NCBI GenBank assembly: GCA_027559495.1
Contig: JAMXSV010000023.1
Location: 1,550,001 to 1,614,000, forward strand
Reading direction: 5' to 3'
Length of the DNA stretch: 64,000 nucleotides
Source: Aurifilum marmelostoma
Lineage: Eukaryota > Ascomycota > Sordariomycetes > Diaporthales > Cryphonectriaceae
Shown piece after piece: positions 1-10,883 of the stretch. A program made the position numbers and the translations under genes. The notes below the pieces were generated by a model. It did not search any database. It saw only the letters and a list, made by a program, of their open reading frames with translations, and was not told the DNA's origin. Each line of letters begins with the position of its first letter. Position 1 is the stretch's first letter.

Positions 1-361
1 GTGCTTCCACACTTCTCACGCTTCTGGCATGGTGGTGTCTCGTGGGTTTCAGACGACAACAGGGGCGGAGAGATCCTGAATCTATTGTTTGAGAAGACCT
101 GAGGCCATGAAGATACCAGCGATTGGGAATTGGGCGAGAACCTTCTAAACATGCACTGTGTACAAATCGGAAACGATACGTGTCTAGTGTCCAATTCGTT
201 GTCAGAAGTGATTCCTTTCACCCCTAGAACAATCACCAGAAAAAGTTGCGGTATATTGCCACACCCAAATAACGTGTGTATACTGAGTGCATTGCAACTT
301 TTAACCATACAACTGTATCATCCGAATGTGCCTATCAGACTCCACCACTCAGCCACCTCAG
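1..361. other. Non-coding flank
   Basis: This is the 3' flank of the minus-strand Rdx gene. I see no coding exon, tRNA or repeat here; the open frames carry no recognisable protein. Confidence 0.5.
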
Positions 362-1100
362 CTAACTGCAGTCCTCACACGTCTCCTTGCCAGCGCATTC
401 TCCGCCCTGCTGTTCTCCACGCTTTAGGTCCCCGATCAGCTGCGCGGCAGCCGCGCTCGATCCAGGATACCCACCGCCTGCCTGACCCACCGCCTCGAGC
501 TCCGACCTCGAGGGCAGCTTCTCGCCAGCGCCCACCTCCAGCGGAGCATCTACCGGCGGGGCCGCCGGCGCTGCCTTCGCAGCCCCATGCCGGTCAACGT
601 GTCCCAGGTCCCGCCCAGGCTCGATGACGTCCCTCACCCTGCGCTTCAGCTCCTTCGTCTCAGGAAATCCGCCGTCCGCCTTGCGGTCCCAGAGGATGCG
701 GCTCTGCACAGCCGAGGCCGTCGCAGGCGATGATGGGCTCTGGTGGAAGATCTCGACCACAAAGGTGCCGCCAGTGCTGGGCTGCAGCGCGACCTCGCCC
801 AGAGATGTGGAGAATGTCGAGAGAAGCTCTTGGGCGAACTAGAGGGTGCGTCATGTCAGCGGATCAGGCTGGAGAGGCCGATGAGCAAAGTCAAGGTGAG
901 CGCGATCTGCGGCCGTTAATGACATACGTATGCAGCTCGCAGCATCCATTTGCACCTGAAACAGTAGTCAGAATCGATTCGGACTAAGGTCGATGGGGGT
1001 TGGGGGCGACGGGAGAAGGTGTCACGTACTGCGTGCAAAACTTGATGGTGACGCGGGGAAGAGGATATGGTGCGCCTGCCTCCTCAGCCTTCTCAGTCAT
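362..1100 (-). CDS. Rdx family (selenoprotein W-like) protein
   Basis: Three exons on minus: 1100-1030, 955-928 and 838-362, totalling 576 nt or 191 aa. Residues 17-33 give the family's opening beta strand and redox loop, VTIKFCTQCKWMLRAAY, with a CxxC (Cys22/Cys25) in the position used by SelW/SelT/Rdx proteins. Both positions are Cys, so no selenocysteine is involved. The next exon supplies FAQELLSTFSTSLGEVALQP and later ILWDRKADGGFPETKELK, the conserved end of the domain. The last ~75 residues (Ala/Gly/Glu-rich) lie outside the domain and are probably disordered. Both introns have canonical ends (gtacgt...ttcag with ctgac branch; gtatgt...tctag with ctgac branch). The 28-nt middle exon is confirmed because it supplies the second Cys and CKWMLRAAY. 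The family has a thioredoxin-like fold; its role in fungi is unclear, with thiol redox function inferred. The start is the first ATG upstream of the domain in this frame. Confidence 0.9.
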
Positions 1101-1705
1101 TGCTGTATGTCAACACTTGGATGTGTTGGTCTTTTTGAGAACAGTTTTGCGATGGAATCAGGGTGTTTCTGTGTGTGCGAAGCTGTGAGGTGATCTTGGC
1201 CTGCTGAATGTCTCAAGTATGATGAAGTTGACATTGCAAATCCGGCCGAGCTCCGGAAGATGATCCCGCGATGGCGGGGCAGCTCGGCCCGGCCCCTACC
1301 GATCGGGCCCGGAAACACCGTCACCACGATGTGCATTGTTTCTTCGGTCGCCATGACGTCTGTCATATATGAAAGTCCTCACTAACGCCTCTCGGCACTG
1401 AGAAGTGGTTCACCATGATTTGCATTCTCTCGCCCTTTGTCTCTCACTTGTGTCTCTACAAGCCCATAAGTCCAAACTCGAGCGTCACCAGGCAATGGCC
1501 CAGTGTTTTATTCACATACGATTACTGGCGAGCTATGCACCTATTGCCTTTCAGAAACATAGGTCTTACGTCTCGACCCAGTTCAGGATATATCTTGAGA
1601 ACTGCCCTCGATGATCGTAGGTGATCGCCCGTTGAGCGACCGGGATCGTGCTGTTTCAAGAAGAATCATCTGCCAATCTGCCCATGCCCCTTATGCCGAC
1701 CTCGA
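1101..1705. other. Intergenic region
   Basis: Upstream region of the Rdx gene and 3' flank of the Hce2 gene (both minus). It should hold the Rdx promoter. No further gene was recognised. Confidence 0.5.
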
Positions 1706-2398
1706 TCAGTCATTGTAGATACGCCATTCCACAGCGGCTTCCGCGGTGCCTCTGCTGCAGCTCATATTGCCTTGCGTAGCTGGCAGCGTGTCTCCGTCGC
1801 CGTACGTACTCATGGCACTGTTGAGCAGGTCGATGACATCTTGATTACCGACCCTGCACGACACAGCCGTCAAGATTAATATTCTGTCCTTCCTGCCCAT
1901 GGCATCTCTGGTACTCAGCATCTCGGTTGGTTCAACTCACGGCACTGTGCCCGTCTTCCCATCCGTCCGCCTCAGGCCAATCTTACAGCTCGCCAGTGTT
2001 GAGAACTGCATCCAGCGCAGGGCGCCGTCTGAGAAGCCCGTGACCAGCCAGTACCCGTCTCGCGTCCTCGCATAGTCCACGAACTGCTGGCAGTCGTCTA
2101 TGAATGGCCTGTCGCCATAGCTATCGTTGGGGTCACTGTCGAACAGGGCAAGGGTGGAGTCGCCGCAGAGGTTCTGAGCTTGGTTGGTTGTCTCGGTCCA
2201 GACGAAGTCCCGCCGCGAGAGCAGGCCGTCGAGGCGGGTAGGGTCTGGCCCGAAGCTGGGTGTGAGGTCCAGCCTACTGTCGTTGCCGTAAGTAAGAATG
2301 GAATGTCTGCAAAGGCGAGGAAAGCCCAGAGGCAGGCAAAAACAAGAGGCAGAAAGAGAGGGAAGAGTGACGAGCACGGATTGAACAAGTCTGAACAT
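1706..2398 (-). CDS. Hce2 (Ecp2-type) putative secreted effector
   Basis: Two exons: 2398-1941 and 1853-1706, 606 nt, 201 aa. The intron has a gtgagt donor and an acceptor after tcgtgcag. The C-terminal ~110 residues fit the Hce2 domain named after the Cladosporium fulvum effector Ecp2. They start at NLCGDSTLALFDSDP, continue with IDDCQQFVDYA and LASCKIGLRRTDGKTG, and the second exon adds VGNQDVIDLLNSAM and a final GNMSC. These contain four Cys in the family's order, expected to form two disulfides. The N-terminus (MFRLVQSVLVTLPSLSASC) is hydrophobic and could be a signal peptide. However, a more typical hydrophobic stretch lies in an overlapping frame (near 2360-2310), so the first exon may really be split or start elsewhere. 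Hce2 proteins are secreted and occur in plant pathogens, saprotrophs and insect pathogens; some are virulence factors and others are thought to act against competitors. Which applies here cannot be told from sequence. Confidence 0.75.
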
Positions 2399-3509
2399 TG
2401 CAACGAAGAGGCAGAGAGCTCAAGGAAGTGGCGTGGATAGACAACCTCACGTGGGATCTTGTAGTTTGTGGTGTCAGGATGGAAATATCTTCGAGTTGCG
2501 TTAGTAAGTTGCACTGGAAGCGGAGAGGCAAGTGGAAGCCATCAATAACAACGGGCCGCCAGGAGACTGAAGGCAGACTCGTAATGGAAGTCACAGCCCT
2601 CGAATCTTTGTCATGGAGGGAAAGGAAGCTCCGACCGTGTAATCATTGTTCCATTTCCTCCTTATTCTCGTCGAATAAGATGGCAAGTGCAAAATGCCCC
2701 TTGCACATGCGCAAGAGCTGCGCCCGAAGGCGGTCTTCCACTGAATTGAACCGTTTGGACAATTCGATCTACACGGAGGTGGAGTGATATTACCGAACGA
2801 CTGAAGTCTGCTGGCCTGAACCTGAGACGGATGGCTGATGCAAGTGGACTCGCACACGGGAGAATGAAATGCTGGCCGAGGAGACATTCACCGTAAACAG
2901 TTGCCAGATAGGTTGTAGCCCCCGAAATAGTTGCCGCGAGAGAGAGAGAGGGTATTCACGATTGTCGGGGATGCCTAAACTGACAAGGTACAACTGAAGA
3001 AAGAAGGTGGTGACGCAATATTAATAAACATGCCGAATTATCCCTCTGGCAATATCCACAAGCCCATATGCAGAGGTAGTTTGGTATAACGAAAAGAAAC
3101 CATTATCGTAAGCGCCCCGACCGTGAAGGACCAGCACCCTCAAGAGACCCTCAGGTCAAGTCCAAGAAATAAAGAAACGGGTCGGAACAAAAAGCATCGT
3201 GATAACCCGGTGTGGCCTCCCTCCTGTCTCTCTTTCAGTCGCTGGTGCCACACCTGCCAAACATCCTCCTGCTCCCCTGGGCCTTTCCCTAATCTCACAC
3301 AAGGTTCGCTTCCTTTTTGTCCACGTAACAACGCCGGCAAGAAACAACGCGAAAGGCAGCAAAGGGTCCTTTCTTTCCCTCCTCGGAATGTCGTTGGTGT
3401 CGTATGTCTCGAGAACTCGCCGACGATCGCTTTTCCTGGTCGGATCCGACGAGAAACCTTTTTTGGATATCTTAAACTCCATCTCCTTCGTCCATCTATC
3501 ATGAGCCAA
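2399..3509. other. Intergenic region
   Basis: Upstream region of the Hce2 gene and 3' flank of the G-gamma gene. Open frames of up to 240 codons occur between 3123 and 3848, but they are compositionally biased, carry no recognisable domain and overlap the G-gamma exons, so I call no gene. Confidence 0.45.
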
Positions 3510-3891
3510 TTACATGACAACACAGCAGCCGCCGCTCTGCTGGGGAGCGTATGGATCCTCGCCTTTAGGCACGACACCCCAGACGGAGGGAACCATGTAG
3601 TCTCGGGTGCTGTTGCAGTAGGCGATAATGCTACACATACACACAGGTCTGTCAGTATGAAATCACCCAATTGTGGGGAAACAAACACAAGGAAATTCGT
3701 CGCGGCATGTGCCTCCAGAGCCCGTCTTACCTTTTACTGGCCTGAGAGACGGGAATTCGCTCGCGCTCCAGGTCCTCGCGCAGGCGATTGTTCAGCTCTG
3801 TCAGGCGACGCAGCTTCAGGTCGGCCATGGACTGCTTGTTCTTCTTGATCTGGGTTGGGTCGCCAACATCGCGAGAGGTGAATTGAGGCAT
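3510..3891 (-). CDS. gng-1: Heterotrimeric G protein gamma subunit
   Basis: Exons 3891-3731 and 3630-3510 give 282 nt and 93 aa, the usual length of filamentous-fungal G gamma. The protein begins MPQFTSRDVGDP. It has the gamma-subunit helix (KKNKQSMADLKLRRLTELNN) that forms a coiled coil with G beta, the central motif YCNSTRDYMVPSVWG, and ends in QSGGCCVVM. That tail is a CaaX box (CVVM) for farnesylation preceded by a second Cys for palmitoylation, which anchors the G beta-gamma dimer at the plasma membrane. The intron has a gtaagac donor and a gtgtag acceptor; AG|C restores Ser at the join. An in-frame ATG 68 codons upstream (4095) would add a Ser/Asp/Pro-rich extension absent from the family, so the shorter start is preferred. 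It acts with G alpha and G beta in pheromone, nutrient and (in pathogens) infection signalling. Confidence 0.92.
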
Positions 3892-6800
3892 GTTGGCAGG
3901 GGTGTTGGTGGAGTCGTTGGCCACAGCGGTCTTGTCGTGGCTGACTTCGGGGTGGGATATGGAAGGCTGTGAAGCGTCGGAATCGATGTAGGGAGGAAGG
4001 TGGCCCAGGAGATCGGGCTGGGTGGACGAATGAGGGATGCGGGTGCGAGTAGGCTGGTCACACTCCCGATCTCTGTCCTGCTTGGGAGAAGACATGTCGG
4101 CTGTCAGTCAAGTTGCGGATGGGGGGTGAATTGCAAGCAAAGAAATCCGTCGAGTCAGATGAGGCCTAGGATGGAATCCTATCTGTCGACTGCCGTTCCA
4201 TGGAGAAGAAACCAGAAGCGTATCGTAATCCGAGAGGGATGAAGTGTTTATCGTGTCCAGGTCGGCAAGTTGATTTCGAGGTTGACCAAGGCGACGGGCA
4301 GGCGTGGTCGCGCAGCGCAACGGTAGGACGATTGGTGATGTGTTGTCTGGGCTGTCGGGATGCCGTGTGCAGCAGACAGGTGGCTAGGGCAAGAGAAAGA
4401 AAAGGCTCACTTACGATTCAATAGGAACTGAGACCTTGGCGCAGTTTCCGTTGATGAGGATATTTTCGTCGATGAAGGAGGGGATTGTGTGTTTTCCGTG
4501 GGTTGGAATGTAAAGGAGGGAATGAAGAGGTCAGAGTGGGCGGCGACTGCTCTCTCGCTGTCTCTCGCACGTCGCAGGTGGTGGTGGGAGGGAAAGGAAG
4601 AGCCAAGGGAGAGAGGGAGGGCGGACGGGTAGTGCTGCTGCTATGGTAGGGCGGGCCAGGTGCCTAGATTGCCGGAAGGATGGGATGGGAATGGGGGACA
4701 GGGGATGGGATGAACTAAAGGGAGCCCAGCGTCCACCTGCTGTACTATGTACTGCAGTACTACGGTAGTGCTGCAGTCCTGCTATGGTAAGCCGCAATGT
4801 CGGGACCAGCAGGTGTGCGCTAGCCAGGGGGGTTCATGTACCTGAGGGCCGCTGATCTTGCTCACTGGTTCTGCTTGGGGGGTTTTTTGTGCTTTGTCAG
4901 GCGGTGTGATGTGCAACTTTTACTTCCGTTCCAAGGCTGTCCAGGCAGGGTGCTGGAATTCAGGAGTTAGGGTCTCGTCGATGTTTAAAAAGCTCGTGCA
5001 CCTGTGACACAGACCCACGAGGACGTACACGAAAAGAATGTACAAGAAAATCCAAAAAGGAGTCGATCAGAGAAAGACGAAGTGAGCGCGAGGGGGAAAA
5101 AAGAAGAAGGAAAGAAGGGAGGAGTCCGACTCCAGTCTCCCGGAAGCAAAATAAAAAAAAATAAAAAAGTCCCAATAACCCAGTGACACCCACACCCAAG
5201 GGGCTGCAAGCCATTTGCAAGAAACATCGCGTAGTGAATTTGGATTGGCCAAGACAGGGGCGGTCTGATATTACTGCCTGGTACATACAAGGGTGCCAAG
5301 AGCACTGCGAACCACGAAATGACCCTCGAGAATCACACCTCAATCTGCCATGTATACAGGCATGAGAACGCTTTCTCAAGACAGGAGAACAGCTACTATA
5401 TCTCATGGTCATGTCTATCCCATCACTACATCTGAAAAGTTCTTGACCCTGCAGGTAGCTGATCATCACTTGCATTCCTTGTGATGGAAAACATGCGCGT
5501 TATTACTCTCCAGCGAGTGCGTACTGCCACTACCATTTTCGCTTGCGGGGTCTCCACCCAAATACCTTATGTCCCCACAGCTCTCCCCCGTGCGGAAATG
5601 AGATCTTACCGATTTGATAGAGTCCATTGACCCTTATAACCCGTTCGATATCTATGGGATCTGGAACATGCACCGAGTAGTGCCGGATCTGAGCTTCTGG
5701 ATAGACGGGAAGAGGATAGGCACGTAGAAGCCTGTCAAGGTATCGAATGCCTTGTTTGGGGGGGGGGGAGGGCGGCGCGGCGGTCCCCTACCCCGGGTTG
5801 TTATAGAGGTAGGGGGCCCGTGGTCAGTACCAGAGCACAACAGTTGACGATTTGCAAAATGTTTGTTTGGTTTAATGCTGCAACCCTGGGAGGGGGAGAG
5901 GGGGGGGAAGCCTTGTCCAGAATTGAGATTTGGCCTTCTGCGGCCAGAGGCGAGGGAGAGGGCCAGAGTCATGAAGTATACAACACGGACTTTCGCTTAG
6001 CCCTTACAACAGGTGACCTTACCACATACTTACCCATCCACCCACTGCAGGTTACACTACAGCCTGGGTTCTTTGCAGCAGGTAATCAGAGCAAGTAGTC
6101 TGTCTACCATATAACACGTATCTGGCTATGCATTCGTCTGTTGATGTGGCATGACAAATCAAACTGGAGAGATCGACGGCTTGTCTCATCCCATAGTCCG
6201 TAATTCGGTTCCGACTTGCTCTGTTCTGATGTCTGATACATGAATTGCTGAATCATCAAATAGAGAACAGTTGGATTCTCATACACGGACACGATGACTG
6301 AACGGACGGATTGCGTGCCGCGGGGTAAGCACCGCACTCCTGCCTGTTTGACGACTGTGACATTCCTTTCAGACACCACACCAAGTCTGCGTCGCCCCCT
6401 CCCTCCCTCCTCCCCCCCCTCTTCCCTTTCTACCCTTGATTTTCCGCCAAGAGACCCCCGTCACACAAATAGACCCTCAGCAAAAGGCACACAGTTTGAA
6501 TGCCGCTAAAGAAACGCCTTTGGTCTCCAAGATTGCTTTGTCTTTCAAGCTCTTTTGAAGGGGTCAGAAACGGAAGGACACTCTCGTCTTCGTCTAGTCG
6601 GGTTGATTGTTCTTCTGATTGTTGTTGGTTGGACACTTCAAGGCAACAACTGCTCAGGCCTGCTAGGTCACCTGATTTGGGGCGCTAGGACCGCACTAGG
6701 CTCGCGCTAGATTCCAAGCGGGCACGACGGCCAAGTACCACACATTTTGCTCTAGCCCCACTGCCTGCCCTTTTTTGCGTGTCTGACTGCCGCACGCCAG

Positions 6801-7009
6801 CAAACCTCACAGAGAATTTTCCTGTGTGAGCCCAAGCCTCCTCCTCTGACGACCTCCCCCCCCGCCTCCTCCTACTCCTCCAACATCGTGTTGTCGAGGC
6901 TTCAGCCCAGCCCACCTAATCCGACAGGTGTTCCATCATCATCATCAGTACTGATACCCTTTGCACTTGTCGTCCCGCTCACCATCCCTTCGAGGGAACG
7001 CTGCCCAGC
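3892..7009. other. 3.1-kb gene-free region
   Basis: Lies between divergently transcribed G gamma (-) and eIF3a (+), so it should hold both promoters and long leaders. The 4000-4430 part probably includes G-gamma 5' UTR. A pyrimidine-rich tract lies at 6390-6440 and again before eIF3a (6840-6980), a typical fungal housekeeping promoter/leader pattern. A G11 tract and a hairpin lie at 5758-5815. No open frame here resembles a known protein. Confidence 0.5.
5758..5815. repeat. G11 tract followed by 8-bp inverted repeat
   Basis: Eleven consecutive G at 5758-5768 are followed by a GC-rich stretch. CCCCTACC (5785-5792) then pairs with GGTAGGGG (5808-5815) across a 15-nt loop. It is a structural oddity in the intergenic region; no function is evident. 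Confidence 0.6.
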
Positions 7010-10000
7010 ATGCCCCCTCCTCCCCACCAAAAGCCTGAGAACGTCCTCAAGAGAGCCCATGAGCTCATCGGCGTTGGCCAGGCCCCCGCGGCCCTGACCC
7101 TCCTACACGAGCACATCACGTCCAAGCGCTCACGAAATGTCCCCATCGCATCCCTGGAGCCGGTGATGCTCCTCCTCGTCGAGCAGTCCGTCGAGCAGAA
7201 GAAGGGAAAGTTGACCAAGGACGCGCTCTACCAATACAAGAACATTGCTCAGAACAGCAACGTCGGCACCATTGAGCTGGTCCTCAAGAAGTTCCTCGAG
7301 CTGGCCGCCGACAAGGTCACTGCCGCCCAGCAGAAGGCAGATGAGGTCCAGTCCAGCATCGATGCCACGGCCGGCGAGACCGGCGTTGACGACCTCGAGG
7401 CGACCGAGACACCCGAGTCCATCCTCCTTGCCACCGTCTCTGGCGAGCAGTCGAAAGACCGTACCGACCGTGCCATCGTCACACCTTGGCTCAAGTTCTT
7501 GTGGGAGGCCTACCGCACTGTTCTCGATATCCTCCGCAACAATGCTCGTCTCGAGCTCCTCTACCAGAGCACTGCCACGCAGGCCTTCGACTTCTGCCTC
7601 AAGTATACCCGCAAGACCGAGTTCCGCCGACTTTGCGAGCTGCTCCGCAACCACGTGCAGACCGCGGCCAAGTACTCCCAGCAGATGCACGCCATCAACC
7701 TCAACGACCCAGACACACTGCAGCGGCACCTCGAGACCCGCTTCCAGCAGCTCAACGTTGCTGTCGAGCTGGAGCTCTGGCAGGAGGCTTTCCGGAGCGT
7801 CGAGGACATCCACACGCTGCTCAACCTGAGCAAGCGCCCGCCCAAGAACGTCATGATGGCCAACTACTACGAGAAGCTCACCCGCATCTTCCTCGTCGGT
7901 GAGAACTACCTATTCCACGCCGCAGCCTGGTCCCGCTACTACCAGCTGCTGCGTCAGTCCGCCACTCTTGTTGCGGCTGGCCAGAGCAAGAAGTCCGATA
8001 ACCCCCCGCCACCGAGGCCGACCTGCAGAAGGCTGCGTCGTTTGTCCTGCTGTCAGCGCTGTCCATTCCGGTCATCAGCACCACCCGCTCTCGTGGTGCG
8101 ATGGTGGACTTCGATGAGGCCAGGAAGAACAAGAACTCCCGCCTCACCCACCTGCTGGGCATGACACAGGCGCCGACGCGTGCTGCTCTGTTCCAGGACA
8201 TCCGCGCCAAGCAGCTCCTTCGCCGTGCTCGCCCTGAGATCCGCGACCTGTACAACATCCTCGAGGTCGATTTCCACCCGCTTTCCATCTGCCAGAAGAT
8301 CTCCCCGATCCTGACGCAGATTGGCGCCGACCCCGAGATGGAGAAGTACATCCTGCCTCTGCAGCAGGTCATCCTGACGCGTCTTTTCCAGCAGCTGTCC
8401 CAGGTTTACGAGACGGTTGACCTGACATACGTTGAGAACCTTGCCAAGTTCCCGGAGCCTTTCCAGGTGTCCCGCGCCACGATCGAGAAGTTCATCATGA
8501 ACGGCAACAAGAAGGGCGACCTGGCCATCCGCATGGACCATGCCACTGGCGTTTTGAGCTTCGACAGTGACATCTTCTCTTCTTCCAAGGCTGCAAGCTC
8601 CGGATCCGCCGCTGGGTCTGCCGAGGCCGATGGTGGCTCTGTCCAGAGGCTCCAGAGCACACCTTCGGAGATCGTTCGCACCCAGTTGACCCGCCTGTTC
8701 AAGACTCTTCACACTACATGCTATTACATTGACCCTACCTTCAATGAGGACCGCATTAAGGCCCGGCAGGCTGCCCTGGCCCGTGCCAAGGCTGGCGCCG
8801 AGCAGGAGCACAAGGAGATCCTGGCACGCAAGGAGATCATCCAGAAGCGCAAGGAGGAGGTCTCTCAGATGAGGGCGCGCATCGAGCGTGAGAACGCCAA
8901 TGCTAAGCGCCTGCGTGAGCAGCAGCTTCAGGAGGCCGAGGCGCAGCGCCTCGCCCAGGAGCTGAAGGAACGCGAGCAGCGACGACTCGAGAAGGAGCGC
9001 CAGGAGATCCACCGACGCGAGGTGGAGAACACGATGAAGGAGCTCAAGATCGAGTCCAAGACGCTCGGAATCGAGGAGGAGGATCTCGCCAACCTGGACA
9101 GCAGCCGTCTCCGCGCCATGAAGTTGGCCCAGCTGGAGCGGGTCAAGAACGACGTGAACGAGAAGCTGCGCATCACCGGCAAGAGGATCGACCACCTCGA
9201 GCGTGCCTTCCGGAAGGAGGAGTCTAAGAAGCTGGGCGAGGACTACGAGAAGCAGCGTGTTAATGACGTCGCCGCTTATGAGAAGAGCAAGGAGGAGCAG
9301 CTCATCAAGTCGAAGCAGCAGCACAAGGCGAACGTGGAGCTCAAGCACCGCGTGCAGCGCCTTGTGCCGTACTACGAAGAGTTCAAGCAGAGCCTCTACG
9401 AGCGCCGTCGCGAGGACTTCGACAAGCGGCAGCGGGAGGCGGATCGCGCCCTGGAGAAGGCCATCGCCGAGCGGAAGAGAGAATACCGCGAGAGGAAGCT
9501 GCGCGAGAAGCGGGAGCGCGAGGAGAAGGAACGTGCCCTGCGCGAGGCGGAGGAGAAGGCTGCCCGCGAGAAGGAGGAGCGCGAGCAGCGGGAGGCGCAG
9601 CGCCGCGAAGAAATGGCACGGATCAAGGCCCAGCGCGAGCAGGAACGCCAGGAGGCTCTGGAGAAGGCTGCCATGCAAGCCCGTCGCGAAGAAGAAGCCC
9701 TTGCCCGCCGCAAGGCCGAGCGCGAGGGTGCTCGTGGGCCCGTCCCCGTTCCCGTGCGCTCTGCCGGCCCCGCTATGGAGCGCACCGACTCTGCCGAACG
9801 CCCCTCTGGACCTCCCCGCCTGGCCCTTGCTGGCAACAAGCCCAGCTGGCGTGAGCGGGAAGCCGCCAAGGCGGCGCAGGGCCAAAGCCAGGGTGGCGCT
9901 GATACGGCGTCTGCTCCCCCCTCTCGCCCAACCCCACCGCCCGTCGAGCGCACCGAGCGCACTGAACGCACTGAACGCCCCGAGCGCCCCGAGCGCCCCG

Positions 10001-10310
10001 AGCGCAGCGAATCTGCCGACCGTCCCTCTGGCCCACCACGCCTGGCCCTTGCGGGCAACAAGCCCAGCTGGCGCGAGCGTGAGGCTGCCAAGCTGGCTGC
10101 CGGAGGTGGTGCTCCTGATCGCAGCGGGACCCCCCTGTCACGAGCCGTTCTGGCTCTGGTCGTGGCGAGAATGGCCGGGATGCTGGCCGGGACTCTGGTC
10201 GGGACTCTGGCCGGGACGCCGGTCGCGATGCTGCTCCTCAGGAGACCCTGAAGGCGTCTGGTGCGCCCGGCAAGTGGGTGCCGCGGCACCTGCGGGAGGG
10301 TGGAAAATAG
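7010..10310 (+). CDS. TIF32: Translation initiation factor eIF3 subunit a (two apparent frameshifts)
   Basis: Largest scaffold subunit of eIF3, which binds the 40S subunit and recruits mRNA. The start MPPPPHQKPENVLKRAHELI is the family N-terminus. A helical PCI region follows (to about residue 500), then a long charged coiled coil (about residues 580-900) and a basic Pro/Arg C-terminus ending GAPGKWVPRHLREGGK. No introns. The frame breaks twice, each time at a run of six C: 8002-8007 (within QSKKSDNPP) and 10130-10135 (within DRSGTP). Adding one base at each run joins all three segments, and the 3301-nt span then becomes exactly 1101 codons (1100 aa), the normal family size. Conserved sequence continues directly on both sides of each break. 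As eIF3a is essential, these are probably sequencing errors rather than inactivation. A 23-residue motif occurs twice near the C-terminus (9802-9870 and 10024-10092). Confidence 0.93.
9802..10092 (+). repeat. Duplicated 23-codon module in the eIF3a C-terminus
   Basis: Copies at 9802-9870 and 10024-10092 encode an identical 23-residue segment that begins PSGPPRLALAGNKPSW and ends REREAAK. They are separated by an Arg/Glu/Pro-rich linker with short ERTERT/ERPERP repeats. Synonymous differences show that the copies are not recent. Confidence 0.9.
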
Positions 10311-10883
10311 ATTGTTGAATTCCTAGGTCTTGTTTCTTTTACAGGTTGAGATGGTCCAGTAGTATCTCACGGAGGTAGAAATGAAGGTGATTTCACGAGT
10401 TTCCAAAAGAAAAAGAACATGAGCGGTACCGGTATTTGGATGACAGCTCTTGCAGGTGGGGAGATTCCACGGATTCCTGTTGAGAGTTCACGTAAAGGTG
10501 GTCTTTCTGCAAAGTATGAGTAGATGACTAGTATCATAGCATGCCAATCTGTTGTCAACTAATTCATCTGATAACTGTGATGTCATGTGGATGGAGCCAC
10601 TGAAGCTGCATCCAACATTGTTCATTTAGGCAACTCACTCACTTCTGTTTGCCAATTTCCTGCCCTCGTTGTTGGCAGTGCTAGCCTAGCGTAAAATACG
10701 AAGGGTTGGTTGGTGGTGCAGTAAATATTTAGTTAGCGGTTTCTTATCGATAAGCGCAAGGCTGAATTCCTGCTTGAACTTTTTCTCTCTTGATCACATC
10801 GGCCCGCCCCCCTCGGTTTCCTTTGCCGGCAACAAACAGAGAGACGGACAGACACACTTTCGCATAGCCCGCCGCCCGACAAG
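10311..10883. other. Intergenic region
   Basis: 3' UTR of eIF3a and promoter of NIP7. The part after 10680 is richer in A/T and contains short pyrimidine runs. Nothing else was recognised. Confidence 0.5.

Noticed and set aside
3123..3848. A 241-codon plus frame overlapping G gamma
   Set aside because: It runs antisense across both G-gamma exons, and its composition is unlike a conserved protein.
8053..9885. A 610-codon open frame on minus, antisense to eIF3a
   Set aside because: It mirrors the strongly biased GC3 codons of the coiled-coil region and has a Leu-rich, domain-free translation; the sense strand is clearly eIF3a.
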